In this document: one piece after another, positions 6,780 through 16,557 of the stretch
Numbering within the stretch: the stretch's first letter is position 1
Layout: each line of letters begins with the position of its first letter
Assembly: GCA_003148945.1 (NCBI GenBank)
Contig: QGGY01000024.1
Coordinates: forward strand, 1-33,189
From: Murimonas intestini
GTDB taxonomy: Bacteria > Bacillota > Clostridia > Lachnospirales > Lachnospiraceae
Direction of reading: 5' to 3'
Length of the DNA stretch: 33,189 nucleotides
Notes under the pieces: generated by a model
What the model was told of the DNA's origin: nothing
The model's input: only the letters and a program-made list of their open reading frames with translations
Database searches by the model: none
Position numbers and translations under genes: made by a program

Positions 6780-8933
6780 ATGGATATCAATAAAAAACTG
6801 GCAAGTGAACTGGAAGCAGATCTGTGGCAGGTAGAAGCTGCCGTCAAGCTTATAGATGAAGGAAATACCATCCCCTTTATTTCCAGATACCGTAAGGAGG
6901 CCACAGGCTCCCTCAATGATGAGGTTCTGCGTAAGCTTTATGAGCGGCTGAACTATCTGCGGAATCTGGAAGATAAGAAGGGACAGGTACTCTCAAGCAT
7001 AGAAGAACAGGGAAAGCTGACGGAGGAACTGAAAAAGCAGATCACAGAGGCAGAGACGCTTGTAGTTGTAGATGACCTTTACCGTCCGTACCGCCCCAAG
7101 AGGCGCACAAGGGCAACTATAGCGAAAGAGAAGGGCTTAGAGCCTCTTGCTAATATCATTACTCTTCAAATGACAAACAGGCCTCTTGAGCAGGAAGCAG
7201 AGGCATTCATATCTGAAGAGAAGGATGTGAAGACAGCGGAGGAGGCCATAGCAGGAGCGATGGACATCATTGCAGAGGCAGTCTCAGATGAGGCCAGCTA
7301 CCGCAGCTATATCAGAAAGCTGACAGTAAAAGAGGGAAAGATCATCTCCGCGGCTAAGGATGAGAAGGCCCAGTCTGTATATGAAATGTATTATAATTAT
7401 GAGGAAGCTGTCTCAAAAGTAGCGGGTCACAGGACGCTCGCCCTCAACCGCGGGGAGAAGGAAAAGTTTTTAAATGTTAAAATAGAGGCTCCGGAGGAGC
7501 GCATCCTTTTATATCTTCAGAAGAAAGTTATTGTGAAGGAAAATCAGAATACAGCGCCGGTACTTAAGGCTGCTGTGGAGGACAGCTACAGAAGGCTGAT
7601 CGGGCCTGCTATCGAGAGAGAGATACGCAGTGATATGACGGAAAAGGCTGAGGACGGCGCTATCTCTGTATTTGGTAAGAACCTGGAGCAGCTGCTTATG
7701 CAGCCCCCGATCGCAGGACAGACAGTTCTGGGATGGGATCCGGCGTTCCGTACAGGCTGTAAGCTGGCTGTAGTAGACCCTACAGGAAAGGTGCTGGATA
7801 CAACAGTTATCTATCCGACGGCGCCCACAAATGATACAAAGATCAGGGCAGCCAAAGAAACACTTAAGAAATTGATCAAAAAATATGGGATAACCCTCAT
7901 ATCAGTTGGCAACGGTACAGCATCCAGAGAGTCAGAGATGATAATCGTGGAGCTTTTAAAGGAAATACCGGAGCAGGTACAGTACGTGATAGTCAACGAG
8001 GCGGGTGCGTCTGTATACTCAGCCAGTAAGCTGGCTACAGAGGAATTCCCGAATTTCGATGTGGGCCAGAGAAGTGCGGCGTCTATTGCCAGAAGGATCC
8101 AGGACCCTCTGGCTGAGCTGGTAAAAATAGATCCGAAATCTATAGGCGTGGGCCAGTACCAGCATGATATGAACCAGAAGAAGCTGGGAGAGGCTCTGAG
8201 TGGAGTAGTGGAAGACTGCGTGAATAAAGTCGGTGTGGATATTAATACAGCATCCGCCTCACTGCTGGAATATGTGTCAGGGATCACGAAGGTGATAGCA
8301 AAGAATATAGTTGCCTATAGAGAAGAGAATGGCCGTTTTGAGGACAGGAAACAGCTTCTGAAAGTGGCCAAGCTGGGACCGAAGGCATTTGAGCAGTGTG
8401 CAGGGTTCTTAAGGATACCCGGAGGCAGCAACCCGCTGGATACTACAAGTGTGCATCCTGAGAGCTATAAAGCCGCAGAAAAGCTGTTAAAAGAACTGGG
8501 GTACGAAATCAGCGATATAGCAGGCGGAAAACTGGAAGGGCTTTCCAGACAGGTGAAAAACTATAAGAAACTGGCGGAAGAGCTGGAGATCGGTGAGATT
8601 ACACTGAGAGATATTGTCAAGGAGCTGGAAAAGCCGGGACGGGATCCCAGAGATGAGATGCCCAAGCCGATCCTGCGCAGTGACGTACTTGATATGAAGG
8701 ACCTGAAGCCGGGAATGGTACTCAAGGGAACAGTGCGCAATGTTATTGATTTCGGCGCTTTTGTGGACATCGGTGTACATCAGGACGGGCTGGTGCATGT
8801 CTCAGAGATGAGCAGCACAAAATTTGTGAAGCATCCTCTGGAGGTTGTCAGTGTGGGAGATATTGTGGACGTCAGGGTATTAAGCGTGGATCTGAATAAG
8901 AAGAGGATCTCATTAAGCATGAAGCTACAGTAA
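6780..8933 (+). CDS. tex: Tex family RNA-binding protein
   Basis: A 717-residue cytoplasmic protein of the Tex/Spt6-related family, linked to transcription and RNA metabolism. The N-terminus MDINKKLASELEADLWQVEAAVKLIDEGNTIPF matches family starts, so 6780 is preferred over 6720; AAAGGAG lies upstream. A YqgF-like nuclease-fold domain begins near GWDPAFRTGCKLAVVDPTGK. A helix-hairpin-helix region (VGVDINTASASLLEYVSGI and LLKVAKLGPKAFEQCAGFLRI) follows. The C-terminus from about residue 640 is an S1 RNA-binding domain (MVLKGTVRNVIDFGAFVDIG...). Length is typical and no lesion is seen. It is transcribed alone and closed by a strong terminator. Confidence 0.95.
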   Translation: MDINKKLASELEADLWQVEAAVKLIDEGNTIPFISRYRKEATGSLNDEVLRKLYERLNYLRNLEDKKGQVLSSIEEQGKLTEELKKQITEAETLVVVDDLYRPYRPKRRTRATIAKEKGLEPLANIITLQMTNRPLEQEAEAFISEEKDVKTAEEAIAGAMDIIAEAVSDEASYRSYIRKLTVKEGKIISAAKDEKAQSVYEMYYNYEEAVSKVAGHRTLALNRGEKEKFLNVKIEAPEERILLYLQKKVIVKENQNTAPVLKAAVEDSYRRLIGPAIEREIRSDMTEKAEDGAISVFGKNLEQLLMQPPIAGQTVLGWDPAFRTGCKLAVVDPTGKVLDTTVIYPTAPTNDTKIRAAKETLKKLIKKYGITLISVGNGTASRESEMIIVELLKEIPEQVQYVIVNEAGASVYSASKLATEEFPNFDVGQRSAASIARRIQDPLAELVKIDPKSIGVGQYQHDMNQKKLGEALSGVVEDCVNKVGVDINTASASLLEYVSGITKVIAKNIVAYREENGRFEDRKQLLKVAKLGPKAFEQCAGFLRIPGGSNPLDTTSVHPESYKAAEKLLKELGYEISDIAGGKLEGLSRQVKNYKKLAEELEIGEITLRDIVKELEKPGRDPRDEMPKPILRSDVLDMKDLKPGMVLKGTVRNVIDFGAFVDIGVHQDGLVHVSEMSSTKFVKHPLEVVSVGDIVDVRVLSVDLNKKRISLSMKLQ

Positions 8934-8962
8934 CTGTTTGTAACTATTCAGCTTATAAAAGT

Positions 8963-9000
8963 AAAAGAGCTGTGCCGGATGCGTCCGGCACAGCTCTTTT
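8963..9000 (+). terminator. Rho-independent terminator after tex
   Basis: A perfect 17-bp stem (AAAAGAGCTGTGCCGGA with its complement) around a TGCG loop, with the A-tract and T-tract in the stem ends. Confidence 0.9.
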
Positions 9001-9299
9001 GGAGAAGGTATTTCTTTATGGGGTGTAGCAAAAACTATATAATGTATTGGGGGGATGTTTATTTTATACACCATTCGACATCAAAAGTGTGAACAAACAT
9101 TTTTCGATTTTTTATCTGATTTTGTGCTGTTTTTAAAATGAGAAAAATCTACTGTATAAAAAAACGAAAAAACCTGTCTATTTCCCGGATGGGTTATGCA
9201 GCCTGTGAGATAAAACATATAGACAAATGAGAAAAAATATCCTATCCTTAAAAATAAGGGTCTTACGCCCATAATCAATCAGAAGAAGAGGAAATGTGT
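9001..9299. other. AT-rich leader upstream of the GH95 gene
   Basis: No protein gene is visible. A good -10 (TATAAT, 9038-9043) has only a poor -35. Two A/T tracts, around 9099-9114 (TTTTTCGATTTTTT) and 9155-9173 (AAAAAAACGAAAAAA), are imperfect reverse complements and could fold in the transcript. No LacI-type palindrome like those at 20849-21037 was seen. It probably holds the promoter and control region of the fucosidase operon. Confidence 0.4.
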
Positions 9300-11621
9300 A
9301 TGAAGCTTAAATTTGATCAGCCGGCCCGGTACTGGCAGGAGGGGTTCCCTGTAGGAAACGGACGGCTGGGAGCAGTTATCTACGGGGGGACATCAAAAGA
9401 GATAATTGCAGTAAATGAGGATACTCTCTGGTCGGGATATCCTGTAAAAAGCCAGAAGGGGCCAAAAAAAGAAGAGACCGCCAGAGCGGGACAGCTTACG
9501 AAAGAAGGAAAATATAAGGAGGCAATGCATTTTCTGGATGATGCGCTGAAGGGGAATGAGGATGTACAGATGTACCAGCCGTTTGGCAGCCTGTTCATAG
9601 AATTTTCAGGTGAAAGATGCATCACAGAATACAGCAGGCAGCTGGAACTGGAGGATGCAGTCGTTAAGACTGAATACAAGAATAACGGCAGCAGGTATGT
9701 ACATACTTCTTTCAGCAGTGCCCCGGCCCAGGGGATTCTGTACAGGATACAGGCTGAAGAAGAATTCACGGTTAAAATAAGCGGAGGCGGCGGTTTCCTG
9801 AATGAATGTAAATATGAGGGTGCAGGATTCTGCCTCTATGGCCAGTGCCCGGGCAGAAGTAATATCACAGTGGGCACAGCCGGGCCTGACAGTGTTCTGA
9901 CTTTCTCAGAGGAGCCGGAGAAAAAGGGGATGCATTACCAGGGATGGGGCCGTGTGAGAACTGAGGGCGGCACAGTGGAAGCAGTGGAAGACGGCCTGAT
10001 CTGCAGGGATGTGAGGGAAATCATACTATTTTTTGCTGTCAGGTCCAGCTTCAATGGATTTGACAGACACCCGTATACAGAGGGCTGCAGTCCGGAGGAG
10101 AAACTGACTGCAGATATAAAAAATGCAGACAGGGACTGGCAGGAACTGCTTAAGGAACATACAGAGGATTACAGGAAATACTTTAAAAGGGTAGAATTTT
10201 CTCTGGGGACAAGCGGAAGAGAAGAACTGGATCTGTATAAAAGGCTGGAGGAATTTCAAAAAGACGGGGATGACCTCTCACTTTATGCCCTGCTGTTTGA
10301 CTTCGGAAGATATCTGCTGATATCTTCTTCAAGGCCCGGTACTCAGGCGGCAAATCTTCAGGGGATATGGAACCAGGAAAAGATACCTCCGTGGTTCAGT
10401 GATTATACAGTAAATATTAATACACAGATGAATTACTGGATGACAGGTCCGTGCAGGCTCCATGAGCTGATTGAGCCGCTCACTGTCATGAACAGGGAGC
10501 TTCTGACAAACGGAAGGGTCAGCGCAAAGGAATTTTTTGGGGCAAAAGGAAGCGCCTGCTTCCACAATACAGATATATGGAGGAAGACCTCACCGGCTGA
10601 CGGTATGGTAATGTGGGCATACTGGCCCTTCGGAGCAGCCTGGATGTGCCGGAACCTTTTCGATGATTATCTGTTCTGCCAGGACAGAGAGTACTTAAAG
10701 GAAATACTGCCTGTTCTCAGAGAAAATGTAAAGTTCTGCCTGTCAGTTCTGGAGGAGACTCCGGATGGGTATGCCGTGTGTCCGGCCACTTCACCGGAAA
10801 ATGAATTCATGTCAGACGGTGAGAAGGTTTCTCTGGCAGCCTATACAGAAAATACACTGGCTATCATACGTAATCTGTTCAGGGATTATATAAAGGGCTG
10901 CAGTGAGCTGGGGCTGGAAGATGAGACAGCAGATGAGGCAGGAAGGATACTTCCAGGTATCGTGCCCACAGCTGCAGGAAGCCAGGGACAGGTACTGGAG
11001 TGGAATGAGGAATTCCAGGAAGCAGATATGCACCACAGGCATCTGTCTCATCTCTATGAGCTGCATCCGGGATGCGGGATACGCATAGGGACAGACATGT
11101 ATGAGGCGGCAAGACAGAGCCTGCTGCGCAGGGGAGATGAGGGGACAGGCTGGAGCCTGGCCTGGAAGATCCTGATGTGGGCAAGGCTGGAAGACGGAGA
11201 ACATGCGGGACGTATTATGAAAAACCTGTTTCATATGGTGCCGCCGGATTCTGCCGGATCCATCCATGGGGGCGGCCTGTATCCGAACCTGCTTTGTGCT
11301 CACCCGCCGTTCCAGATTGACGGCAATTTTGGCTATACAGCCGGCATTGCGGAAATGCTGGTACAGAGCCATAATGATGAGCTGGTCCTGCTGCCGGCTG
11401 TTCCGGCCGCATGGAAGGAAGGATGTGTAAAAGGCCTGATGGCCAGGGGCGGTATTCTGATAGATATACAGTGGAAGGATGGGGAGGTAAAATATTCTCT
11501 CACATCTGATAAAAACCAGACGGTTCTTTTAAGGATCGGAAAATCAGAGGCCGGTGAGGTGACTCTGGATTCACGGATCCCTGTAAGGGGAAATGTCAAT
11601 AACTGCTGCAGGAGGGATTAA
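9300..11621 (+). CDS. GH95 family glycoside hydrolase, probable alpha-L-fucosidase
   Basis: A 773-residue enzyme of the GH95 family, which cleaves alpha-1,2-linked L-fucose by inversion; some members act on alpha-L-galactose. The N-terminal beta domain opens with [23 protein letters not shown] and NEDTLWSG. In the catalytic barrel the paired asparagines sit in NINTQMNYW (about 372/374), the general acid Glu in ATSPENEF (about 500), and the Asp in [16 protein letters not shown] (about 674). All are in the order known for the family. There is no signal peptide, so it acts inside the cell on imported oligosaccharides. ATG 9300 is preferred over 9294 because of spacing to GAAGAGG. A MATE transporter gene starts 5 bp after its stop. 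Confidence 0.9.
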   Translation: MKLKFDQPARYWQEGFPVGNGRLGAVIYGGTSKEIIAVNEDTLWSGYPVKSQKGPKKEETARAGQLTKEGKYKEAMHFLDDALKGNEDVQMYQPFGSLFIEFSGERCITEYSRQLELEDAVVKTEYKNNGSRYVHTSFSSAPAQGILYRIQAEEEFTVKISGGGGFLNECKYEGAGFCLYGQCPGRSNITVGTAGPDSVLTFSEEPEKKGMHYQGWGRVRTEGGTVEAVEDGLICRDVREIILFFAVRSSFNGFDRHPYTEGCSPEEKLTADIKNADRDWQELLKEHTEDYRKYFKRVEFSLGTSGREELDLYKRLEEFQKDGDDLSLYALLFDFGRYLLISSSRPGTQAANLQGIWNQEKIPPWFSDYTVNINTQMNYWMTGPCRLHELIEPLTVMNRELLTNGRVSAKEFFGAKGSACFHNTDIWRKTSPADGMVMWAYWPFGAAWMCRNLFDDYLFCQDREYLKEILPVLRENVKFCLSVLEETPDGYAVCPATSPENEFMSDGEKVSLAAYTENTLAIIRNLFRDYIKGCSELGLEDETADEAGRILPGIVPTAAGSQGQVLEWNEEFQEADMHHRHLSHLYELHPGCGIRIGTDMYEAARQSLLRRGDEGTGWSLAWKILMWARLEDGEHAGRIMKNLFHMVPPDSAGSIHGGGLYPNLLCAHPPFQIDGNFGYTAGIAEMLVQSHNDELVLLPAVPAAWKEGCVKGLMARGGILIDIQWKDGEVKYSLTSDKNQTVLLRIGKSEAGEVTLDSRIPVRGNVNNCCRRD

Positions 11622-11626
11622 ATGAA

Positions 11627-13003
11627 ATGGAAGTACTTAAGAAATTTTTTGAACCGGTTGACATGACATATGGAAAACCATGGCATAAGATCGCATTGTT
11701 TACCGTACCCATGCTTATAGGCAACATTGCCCAGCAGCTGTACAACACAGTAGACAGCATTGTGGTGGGAAGATATGTGGGCGACAATGCCCTGGCTGCT
11801 GTGGGAAGTGCAGGACCCATACTTAACCTGCTGATCGTACTGTTTATCGGTATCAGTGTGGGGGCCAGTATTATGGTGTCACAGTATTTTGGAGGCAAGA
11901 AGCGGGAGGAGCTCTCGACGACAATTGGAAACTGTCTTCTGCTGACCGCTATAGCATCTGTATTTATTATGGTCATCGCCTCAATGATCACCAGGCCTCT
12001 GCTGCATTTGCTGAATACACCGGAAAGTATTATTGACTGGTGCAATTCCTATCTGCTCATTTTATTTATAGGGTCAGCCGGGCTGGCATTTTATAATATC
12101 CTGAGCGGTATTTTAAGAGGACTGGGAGATTCCATATCAGCCCTTGTATATCTGCTTGTATCAACGGCGCTGAATATTGTTCTGGACCTGCTGTTTGTGG
12201 CTGTGTTTAACATGGGTGTGAACGGGGTGGCTCTTGCAACGGTGATCGCCCAGGCTGTATCAGCAGTGCTGTGCCTGTTCAAGCTCATGAGGATGAAAGA
12301 AATATTTGATATGAAGCTGCGTTATTTAAAGATGCACAAGGAATACACGGTAAACATTATCCGCCTGGGGCTGCCGTCGGGTGTGACTCAGGCTATCCTG
12401 TCCATGGCTATGATCGTGGTCCAGTCTCTTACAAACAGCTTTGGGGAGATGTTCATTGCTGCGAATGTTATCGTCATGCGTGTGGACGGGTTTGCCATGC
12501 TGCCTAATTTTTCATTTGGAACTGCACTTACCACATATGCAGGCCAGAATGTGGGAGCCAGGTATTATGACAGAGTAGAGCAGGGGGCCAGACAGGGTAC
12601 TGCCATGGCGGCAGGGACTTCGGCGGCCATCACTGCCCTGATCCTGATCTTCGGGCGCTATCTGATGAGTATCTTTACCAATACGCCGGAGCTTGTGAAG
12701 CTGAGCATGAGCCTGATGACAATACTGGCAGTGGGATATATCGCCATGGCAGTGACACAGAGCTTGTCAGGAATCATGAGGGGGGCGGGCGACACCATGA
12801 CCCCCATGTGGATATCAATCGTGACAACTATCGCTATACGTGTACCCATCGCTTACGGAATCGCATATATGACAAGGACACCGGAGCTGCCAAACGGCAG
12901 GCAGGAATGTATCTTTATCTCACTGCTGATCTCCTGGGTGATCGGAGCTATTATCACCTTTGTATTTTACAAGAGAGGGAAATGGAAAGCCCGCGCAATT
13001 TAG
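11627..13003 (+). CDS. MATE family efflux transporter
   Basis: A 458-residue, 12-helix membrane protein of the multidrug and toxic compound extrusion family. The first helix region (KIALFTVPMLIGNIAQQLYNTVDSIVVGRYVG) and the matching second half (GLPSGVTQAILSMAMIVVQ...) show the family's internal duplication. Family members export organic compounds by sodium or proton antiport. GGAGGG lies 10 bp upstream of the ATG. The gene is almost contiguous with the GH95 gene and followed by the ThuA-like gene, so all three are likely one operon. The substrate is unknown; release of an aglycone or a toxic by-product of glycoside breakdown is a possibility from context. Confidence 0.9.
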   Translation: MEVLKKFFEPVDMTYGKPWHKIALFTVPMLIGNIAQQLYNTVDSIVVGRYVGDNALAAVGSAGPILNLLIVLFIGISVGASIMVSQYFGGKKREELSTTIGNCLLLTAIASVFIMVIASMITRPLLHLLNTPESIIDWCNSYLLILFIGSAGLAFYNILSGILRGLGDSISALVYLLVSTALNIVLDLLFVAVFNMGVNGVALATVIAQAVSAVLCLFKLMRMKEIFDMKLRYLKMHKEYTVNIIRLGLPSGVTQAILSMAMIVVQSLTNSFGEMFIAANVIVMRVDGFAMLPNFSFGTALTTYAGQNVGARYYDRVEQGARQGTAMAAGTSAAITALILIFGRYLMSIFTNTPELVKLSMSLMTILAVGYIAMAVTQSLSGIMRGAGDTMTPMWISIVTTIAIRVPIAYGIAYMTRTPELPNGRQECIFISLLISWVIGAIITFVFYKRGKWKARAI

Positions 13004-13085
13004 CGGAGTTTGACAGAAGTTTTAGATCAATCGCGGCAGGGTTTGCCTGTAGCAGAATATGGATTATACAGAATGGAGGATCACT

Positions 13086-13889
13086 ATGATAAAGGTTACA
13101 GTATGGAATGAGTATGTCCAGGAACAGATGGACAGTGACAGCGGTGCGGCTGTCAGGGAGGGAATGCCTGAAGAGGTGCGCAGGGAGCTGGAACAGAGGG
13201 CTAAAGAAATCCGCGCTGTGCACGGCGGCGCCATCCACCATACTTTAAAGGGACTGCTGGAGGAAGAGTCTGGAATAGAGGTCTGTCATATAGCTACCCT
13301 TGAGATGGAAGAGTGCGGCCTGACAAAAGAAGTGCTGGATGATACGGATGTCCTTGTCTGGTGGGCGCATGTGGCCCATGATAAGGTGCCTGATGAGATC
13401 GCAGAGCGTGTCAGGGAGTATGTCCTGAAAGGAATGGGATTTATCGCCCTTCATTCAGCTCATCCCAGCAAGCCCCTGCAGAAGCTTCTGGGGACAAGCG
13501 GGTCCCTTCAATGGAGAGAGGGGGATTTCTGCAGGGTCTGGAATACATGTCCCGCACATCCGATTGCTGAAGGCATACCTCAGTACTTTGAGCTGGAGGA
13601 GGAAGAAATGTACGGCGAATATTTTGATATCCCCAAACCGGATGACCAGGTATTTATCAGCTGGTACAGAGGAGGAGAAGTATTCCGCTCAGGATGTACC
13701 TGGACAAGGGGATACGGGAAGATCTTCTATTTCCAGCCGGGACATGAGACAAACAAGTCTTACTTTAATGACTATGTGAGAAGGATCATCCGCAATGCTG
13801 TGCGGTGGGCTGTCCCATCCGTCAAAAGAGAAGAGATAAGCTGTCCCAACGCTGTAGTTACGCCGGAAGAGAAATGCAGAAGAAAGTAA
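13086..13889 (+). CDS. ThuA-like domain protein
   Basis: A 267-residue protein with the ThuA fold, related to class I glutamine amidotransferases. Visible marks are MIKVTVWNEYVQE at the start, a strand-turn region DTDVLVWWAHVAHDKVPDEI, GMGFIALHSAHPSKPLQKLLGT, and the late GYGKIFYFQPGHETNKSYFN. ThuA was named for trehalose use in rhizobia, but homologues occur in many sugar-degradation loci and no single reaction is settled. The start at 13086 follows TGGAGG; the frame extends 27 bp upstream without a ribosome site. It is third in the GH95-MATE-ThuA unit, so a role in processing an imported sugar is plausible. Confidence 0.85.
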   Translation: MIKVTVWNEYVQEQMDSDSGAAVREGMPEEVRRELEQRAKEIRAVHGGAIHHTLKGLLEEESGIEVCHIATLEMEECGLTKEVLDDTDVLVWWAHVAHDKVPDEIAERVREYVLKGMGFIALHSAHPSKPLQKLLGTSGSLQWREGDFCRVWNTCPAHPIAEGIPQYFELEEEEMYGEYFDIPKPDDQVFISWYRGGEVFRSGCTWTRGYGKIFYFQPGHETNKSYFNDYVRRIIRNAVRWAVPSVKREEISCPNAVVTPEEKCRRK

Positions 13890-13896
13890 AAATCTC

Positions 13897-13925
13897 TTGC
13901 ATAACGCTTTATAATGGCATATAAT
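13897..13925 (+). promoter_or_regulatory. Promoter of the FMN riboswitch-ribU transcript
   Basis: TTGCAT (13897-13902) and a perfect TATAAT (13920-13925) with 17 bp between them, about 20 bp upstream of the aptamer. Confidence 0.65.
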
Positions 13926-13944
13926 ATTTGATAGGTTAAGAAAA

Positions 13945-14055
13945 TTCTTCGGGGCGGAGTGAAATTCTCCACCGGCGGTATAGTCCGCGACCCGCCTTTG
14001 GCGGCTGATATGGTGCGATTCCATAACCGACAGTATAGTCTGGATGAAAGAAGAA
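13945..14055 (+). promoter_or_regulatory. FMN riboswitch (RFN element) aptamer
   Basis: The conserved FMN aptamer blocks are present in order: TTCTTCGGGGCGGAGTGAAA, CCACCGGCGGTATAGTCCGC, GACCCGCC with its own small hairpin, CCGACAGTATAGTCTGGATG, and a closing GAAGAA that pairs with the first block. It precedes ribU, and an intrinsic terminator lies at 14114-14147. The expected behaviour is transcription shut-off when FMN is abundant. Confidence 0.95.
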
Positions 14056-14113
14056 AGTCTTTTGCAACAGTTCAGGTGCTGAACAGCCGCAGCCGTTTCA
14101 AATCGTACTTTTG

Positions 14114-14147
14114 CCCCGGGTATATTTAATATATCCGGGGTTTTTTG
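14114..14147 (+). terminator. Intrinsic terminator of the FMN riboswitch
   Basis: CCCCGG...TATAT pairs with ATATCCGGGG, followed by six T residues. It sits between the aptamer and ribU and is the probable expression platform. Confidence 0.85.
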
Positions 14148-14248
14148 TTTTAAAGTTTCCAGAAACGGCAGCTTTCAGCTGCATGTAAGTTTGTTGTCTG
14201 CAAGAATTTTCTTTTCATAAATAATTTATCGAAAAGGAGAGATGAACT

Positions 14249-14893
14249 ATGAGTTCAAACACAAATGTAAACGGCGGCGCAGCCGCCATGACAAGAGCAG
14301 GGCAGCAGAGCAAGGTAAAGATGATGGTGGAGATCGCCATGCTGGGGGCTATCGCCACAGTCCTCATGCTTTTTGAGATCCCCCTGCCGTTTGCGCCGGC
14401 TTTCTATCAGATCGACTTAAGTGAAGTGCCTATCCTGATAGGATGTTTTTCCATGGGGCCTCTGGCCGGGGCGGCTATTGAATTTTTGAAGATATTGCTG
14501 AATTTCCTGATCAATGGTACAATAACTGCAGGTGTCGGTGAACTGGCAAATTTCATTGTGGGATGTGCTCTTGTGCTGCCGGCAGGCTTTATTTATAAAT
14601 ATCATAAGACTAAAAAAAATGCCATGATTGGAATGGCAGCCGGGACTGCTGCCATGACCATAGTGGGAGGTTTCATGAATGCGTTTGTACTGCTTCCGCT
14701 CTATGCCGCGGCCTTTGGTGGAATAGATGCGATCATAGGGATGGGAAGCGATGTTAACAGCGCAGTGTCGGGAATGAGCGGTTTCATAATGCTGATCGTG
14801 GTTCCGTTCAATCTGCTCAAGGGCATCATAGTATCCATTGTAACCCTCCTGCTATACAAGTATATCAGTCCTATATTAAAAAGAGCGAGATAA
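14249..14893 (+). CDS. ribU: Riboflavin ECF transporter S component RibU
   Basis: A 214-residue membrane protein with about six helices, preceded by a polar N-terminus of about 22 residues. VEIAMLGAIATVLMLFEIPLPFAPAFYQIDLSEVPILIG and the following GPLAGAAIEFLKILLNFL are characteristic of RibU. The protein binds riboflavin and works with the shared energy-coupling module (EcfA, EcfA', EcfT), which is not encoded here. An AAAAGGAGAG site precedes the ATG. Control by the upstream FMN riboswitch strongly supports the assignment. A Nudix gene follows within 20 bp. Confidence 0.95.
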   Translation: MSSNTNVNGGAAAMTRAGQQSKVKMMVEIAMLGAIATVLMLFEIPLPFAPAFYQIDLSEVPILIGCFSMGPLAGAAIEFLKILLNFLINGTITAGVGELANFIVGCALVLPAGFIYKYHKTKKNAMIGMAAGTAAMTIVGGFMNAFVLLPLYAAAFGGIDAIIGMGSDVNSAVSGMSGFIMLIVVPFNLLKGIIVSIVTLLLYKYISPILKRAR

Positions 14894-14913
14894 GAGCGCG
14901 GCAGGAGGATACC

Positions 14914-15528
14914 ATGTCAAGAGTCAGGCAGATTGAAAAGCTTACAGATAACAAGCATCTGAATATGTATTACTTAAAGGCTGAGAACAGACTGGGCGGC
15001 GAGGTGAATTATTATGTAGCCTCAAGGGCAAAGAGCATAGAGAAGATGAAGATAAAGACGGGGGACAATCATCCGGACGGAGTCATCATCTACAGCCTGT
15101 ATGGGGAGAAGAGGGATAAAGTGGTCCTGGTCAGACAGTACAGGTATGCTATTGACGGCTATATCTACGAATTTCCGGCCGGCCTGGTGGATGAGGGTGA
15201 GACATACCAGGAGGCGGCGTCACGGGAAATGATGGAAGAAACAGGCCTCAGGCTGGAGGCGCTTAAGCTTGAAGACATGTATCAGAAACCATACTATACA
15301 ACGATCGGCATGACTGACGAGTGCTGTGCAACAGTCTACGGATATGCCTTTGGCGAGGTGAACAGCGACGGGCTTGAGGATACGGAAGACCTGGAGGTGG
15401 TTTTGGCTGACAGGGAGGAAGTGAGGCGTATTCTGAGGGAGGAGAGAGTTGCAATCATGTGTGCCTATATGCTGATGCATTTTCTGGAGGATAAGCAGGA
15501 CCCCTTTGCATTTCTTAAAAATCATTAA
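14914..15528 (+). CDS. Nudix hydrolase, ADP-ribose pyrophosphatase-like
   Basis: A 204-residue cytoplasmic hydrolase with a perfect Nudix box (Gx5Ex7REUxEExGU) at about residues 90-112, running from GLVDEGE to REMMEETGL. The EFPAG motif just before it and the general layout fit ADP-ribose or related nucleotide-sugar pyrophosphatases. GCAGGAGG lies upstream of the ATG, and the gap to ribU is 20 bp, so it probably shares the FMN-regulated transcript. Whether its substrate relates to flavins (for example FAD) is open. A terminator follows at 15567-15610. Confidence 0.85.
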   Translation: MSRVRQIEKLTDNKHLNMYYLKAENRLGGEVNYYVASRAKSIEKMKIKTGDNHPDGVIIYSLYGEKRDKVVLVRQYRYAIDGYIYEFPAGLVDEGETYQEAASREMMEETGLRLEALKLEDMYQKPYYTTIGMTDECCATVYGYAFGEVNSDGLEDTEDLEVVLADREEVRRILREERVAIMCAYMLMHFLEDKQDPFAFLKNH

Positions 15529-15566
15529 AAATTAAAAAGTTTCTCCCGGTAAGAGTTGTAAGGGAG

Positions 15567-15610
15567 AAAACGGTGTGTTATAATTCTTCATGTTATAACG
15601 CACCGTTTTT
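15567..15610 (+). terminator. Rho-independent terminator after the Nudix gene
   Basis: AAAACGGTGTGTTATAA pairs with TTATAACGCACCGTTTT (one G-T pair) around a nine-base loop, ending in five T residues. Confidence 0.85.
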
Positions 15611-15632
15611 GGTTTGCCTGAAAGGAGACGAA

Positions 15633-16130
15633 ATGGAAGTAAAATTTGATGTGAAGATGACGCAGAAGATCATGTATAATTTCCTGATGAACCATACTTA
15701 CAGGAGTATGACCGGGGTTATGGGGATTTTGTTCGGAATCGCCGCATTCGTTATTTTTGGGATCACGCTGGGTCATGCGGAGACTTTTATGAGTGTCCTC
15801 TACCTGCTTTTTGGAATCTGGTTTCTCCTGTATCTTCCAATCAACCTCTATCTGCGCTCCGCTAAGCAGGTGAAGTCAAATCCTGTATTCCAGAAACCCC
15901 TTCACTACACCATCAACGATGAGGGGATCACAACAGAACAGGGTGACCAGCAGGCGCAGATGAAGTGGGAAGATCTCGTAAAGGTTACTGAGACTAAGAT
16001 GAGCCTGCTGATCTATACGGGAAAAAGATATTCTTTTGTGCTGCCGAAGGAAGCTATGGGCAGCAGGTATAAGGATGTGGCCGCATTGATAAAGAAGCAT
16101 ATGCCGGACCGGAAGGTGAAGATGAAATGA
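15633..16130 (+). CDS. YcxB-like membrane protein
   Basis: A 165-residue protein with two adjacent membrane helices near residues 27-75. A soluble C-terminal YcxB-like domain follows (HYTINDEGITTEQGDQQAQMKWEDLVKVTET, then SFVLPKEAM). The function of this domain is unknown. The start at 15633 follows AAAGGAG; the upstream extension would lie inside the terminator. Its last codons overlap the tsaE start (ATGA), so translation of the two is probably coupled and it may head the t6A gene cluster. Confidence 0.85.
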   Translation: MEVKFDVKMTQKIMYNFLMNHTYRSMTGVMGILFGIAAFVIFGITLGHAETFMSVLYLLFGIWFLLYLPINLYLRSAKQVKSNPVFQKPLHYTINDEGITTEQGDQQAQMKWEDLVKVTETKMSLLIYTGKRYSFVLPKEAMGSRYKDVAALIKKHMPDRKVKMK

Positions 16131-16555
16131 AAGTGACAGAGACCTGGAATGAAAAAGAAACATTTGCCCTTGGAAGAGCCCTTGGGGAAAATGCACATCC
16201 GGGCCAGGTATACACGCTGCTGGGAGACCTGGGAGTCGGCAAGACCGTATTCACTCAGGGGATGGCAGCAGGGCTTGGCATCACAGAGCCGGTAAGCAGT
16301 CCGACATTTACCATAGTACAGGTATATGAGGAGGGCCGTCTGCCCTTTTATCACTTTGACGTCTACCGCATCGGCGATGTGGAGGAGATGGAAGAGATCG
16401 GCTATGAGGATTATTTTTACGGTGAGGGAGTCTGCCTGATCGAATGGGCTGATCTGATAGAGGAGATCCTTCCCGGTCACTATACCCAGGTGGTGATTGA
16501 AAAGGACCTGGACAAAGGTTTTGACTACAGGAAAATTACAATGACAGAAAAATAG
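16127..16555 (+). CDS. tsaE: tRNA t6A synthesis ATPase TsaE
   Basis: A 142-residue P-loop ATPase. The Walker A motif GDLGVGKT is at about residues 32-39. The family marks SSPTFTIVQVYEEGRLPFYHFDVYRI and GVCLIEWADLIEEILP follow. TsaE acts with TsaB and TsaD to add threonylcarbamoyl to A37 of ANN-reading tRNAs, providing ATP-driven turnover. It overlaps the YcxB-like gene by 4 bp and is followed by tsaB. Confidence 0.95.
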   Translation: MKVTETWNEKETFALGRALGENAHPGQVYTLLGDLGVGKTVFTQGMAAGLGITEPVSSPTFTIVQVYEEGRLPFYHFDVYRIGDVEEMEEIGYEDYFYGEGVCLIEWADLIEEILPGHYTQVVIEKDLDKGFDYRKITMTEK

Positions 16556-16557
16556 AC

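Noticed and set aside
9081-9278. A 65-residue minus-strand frame upstream of GH95
   Set aside because: It lies in A/T tracts of the leader, its product has no recognisable domain, and no ribosome site was found.
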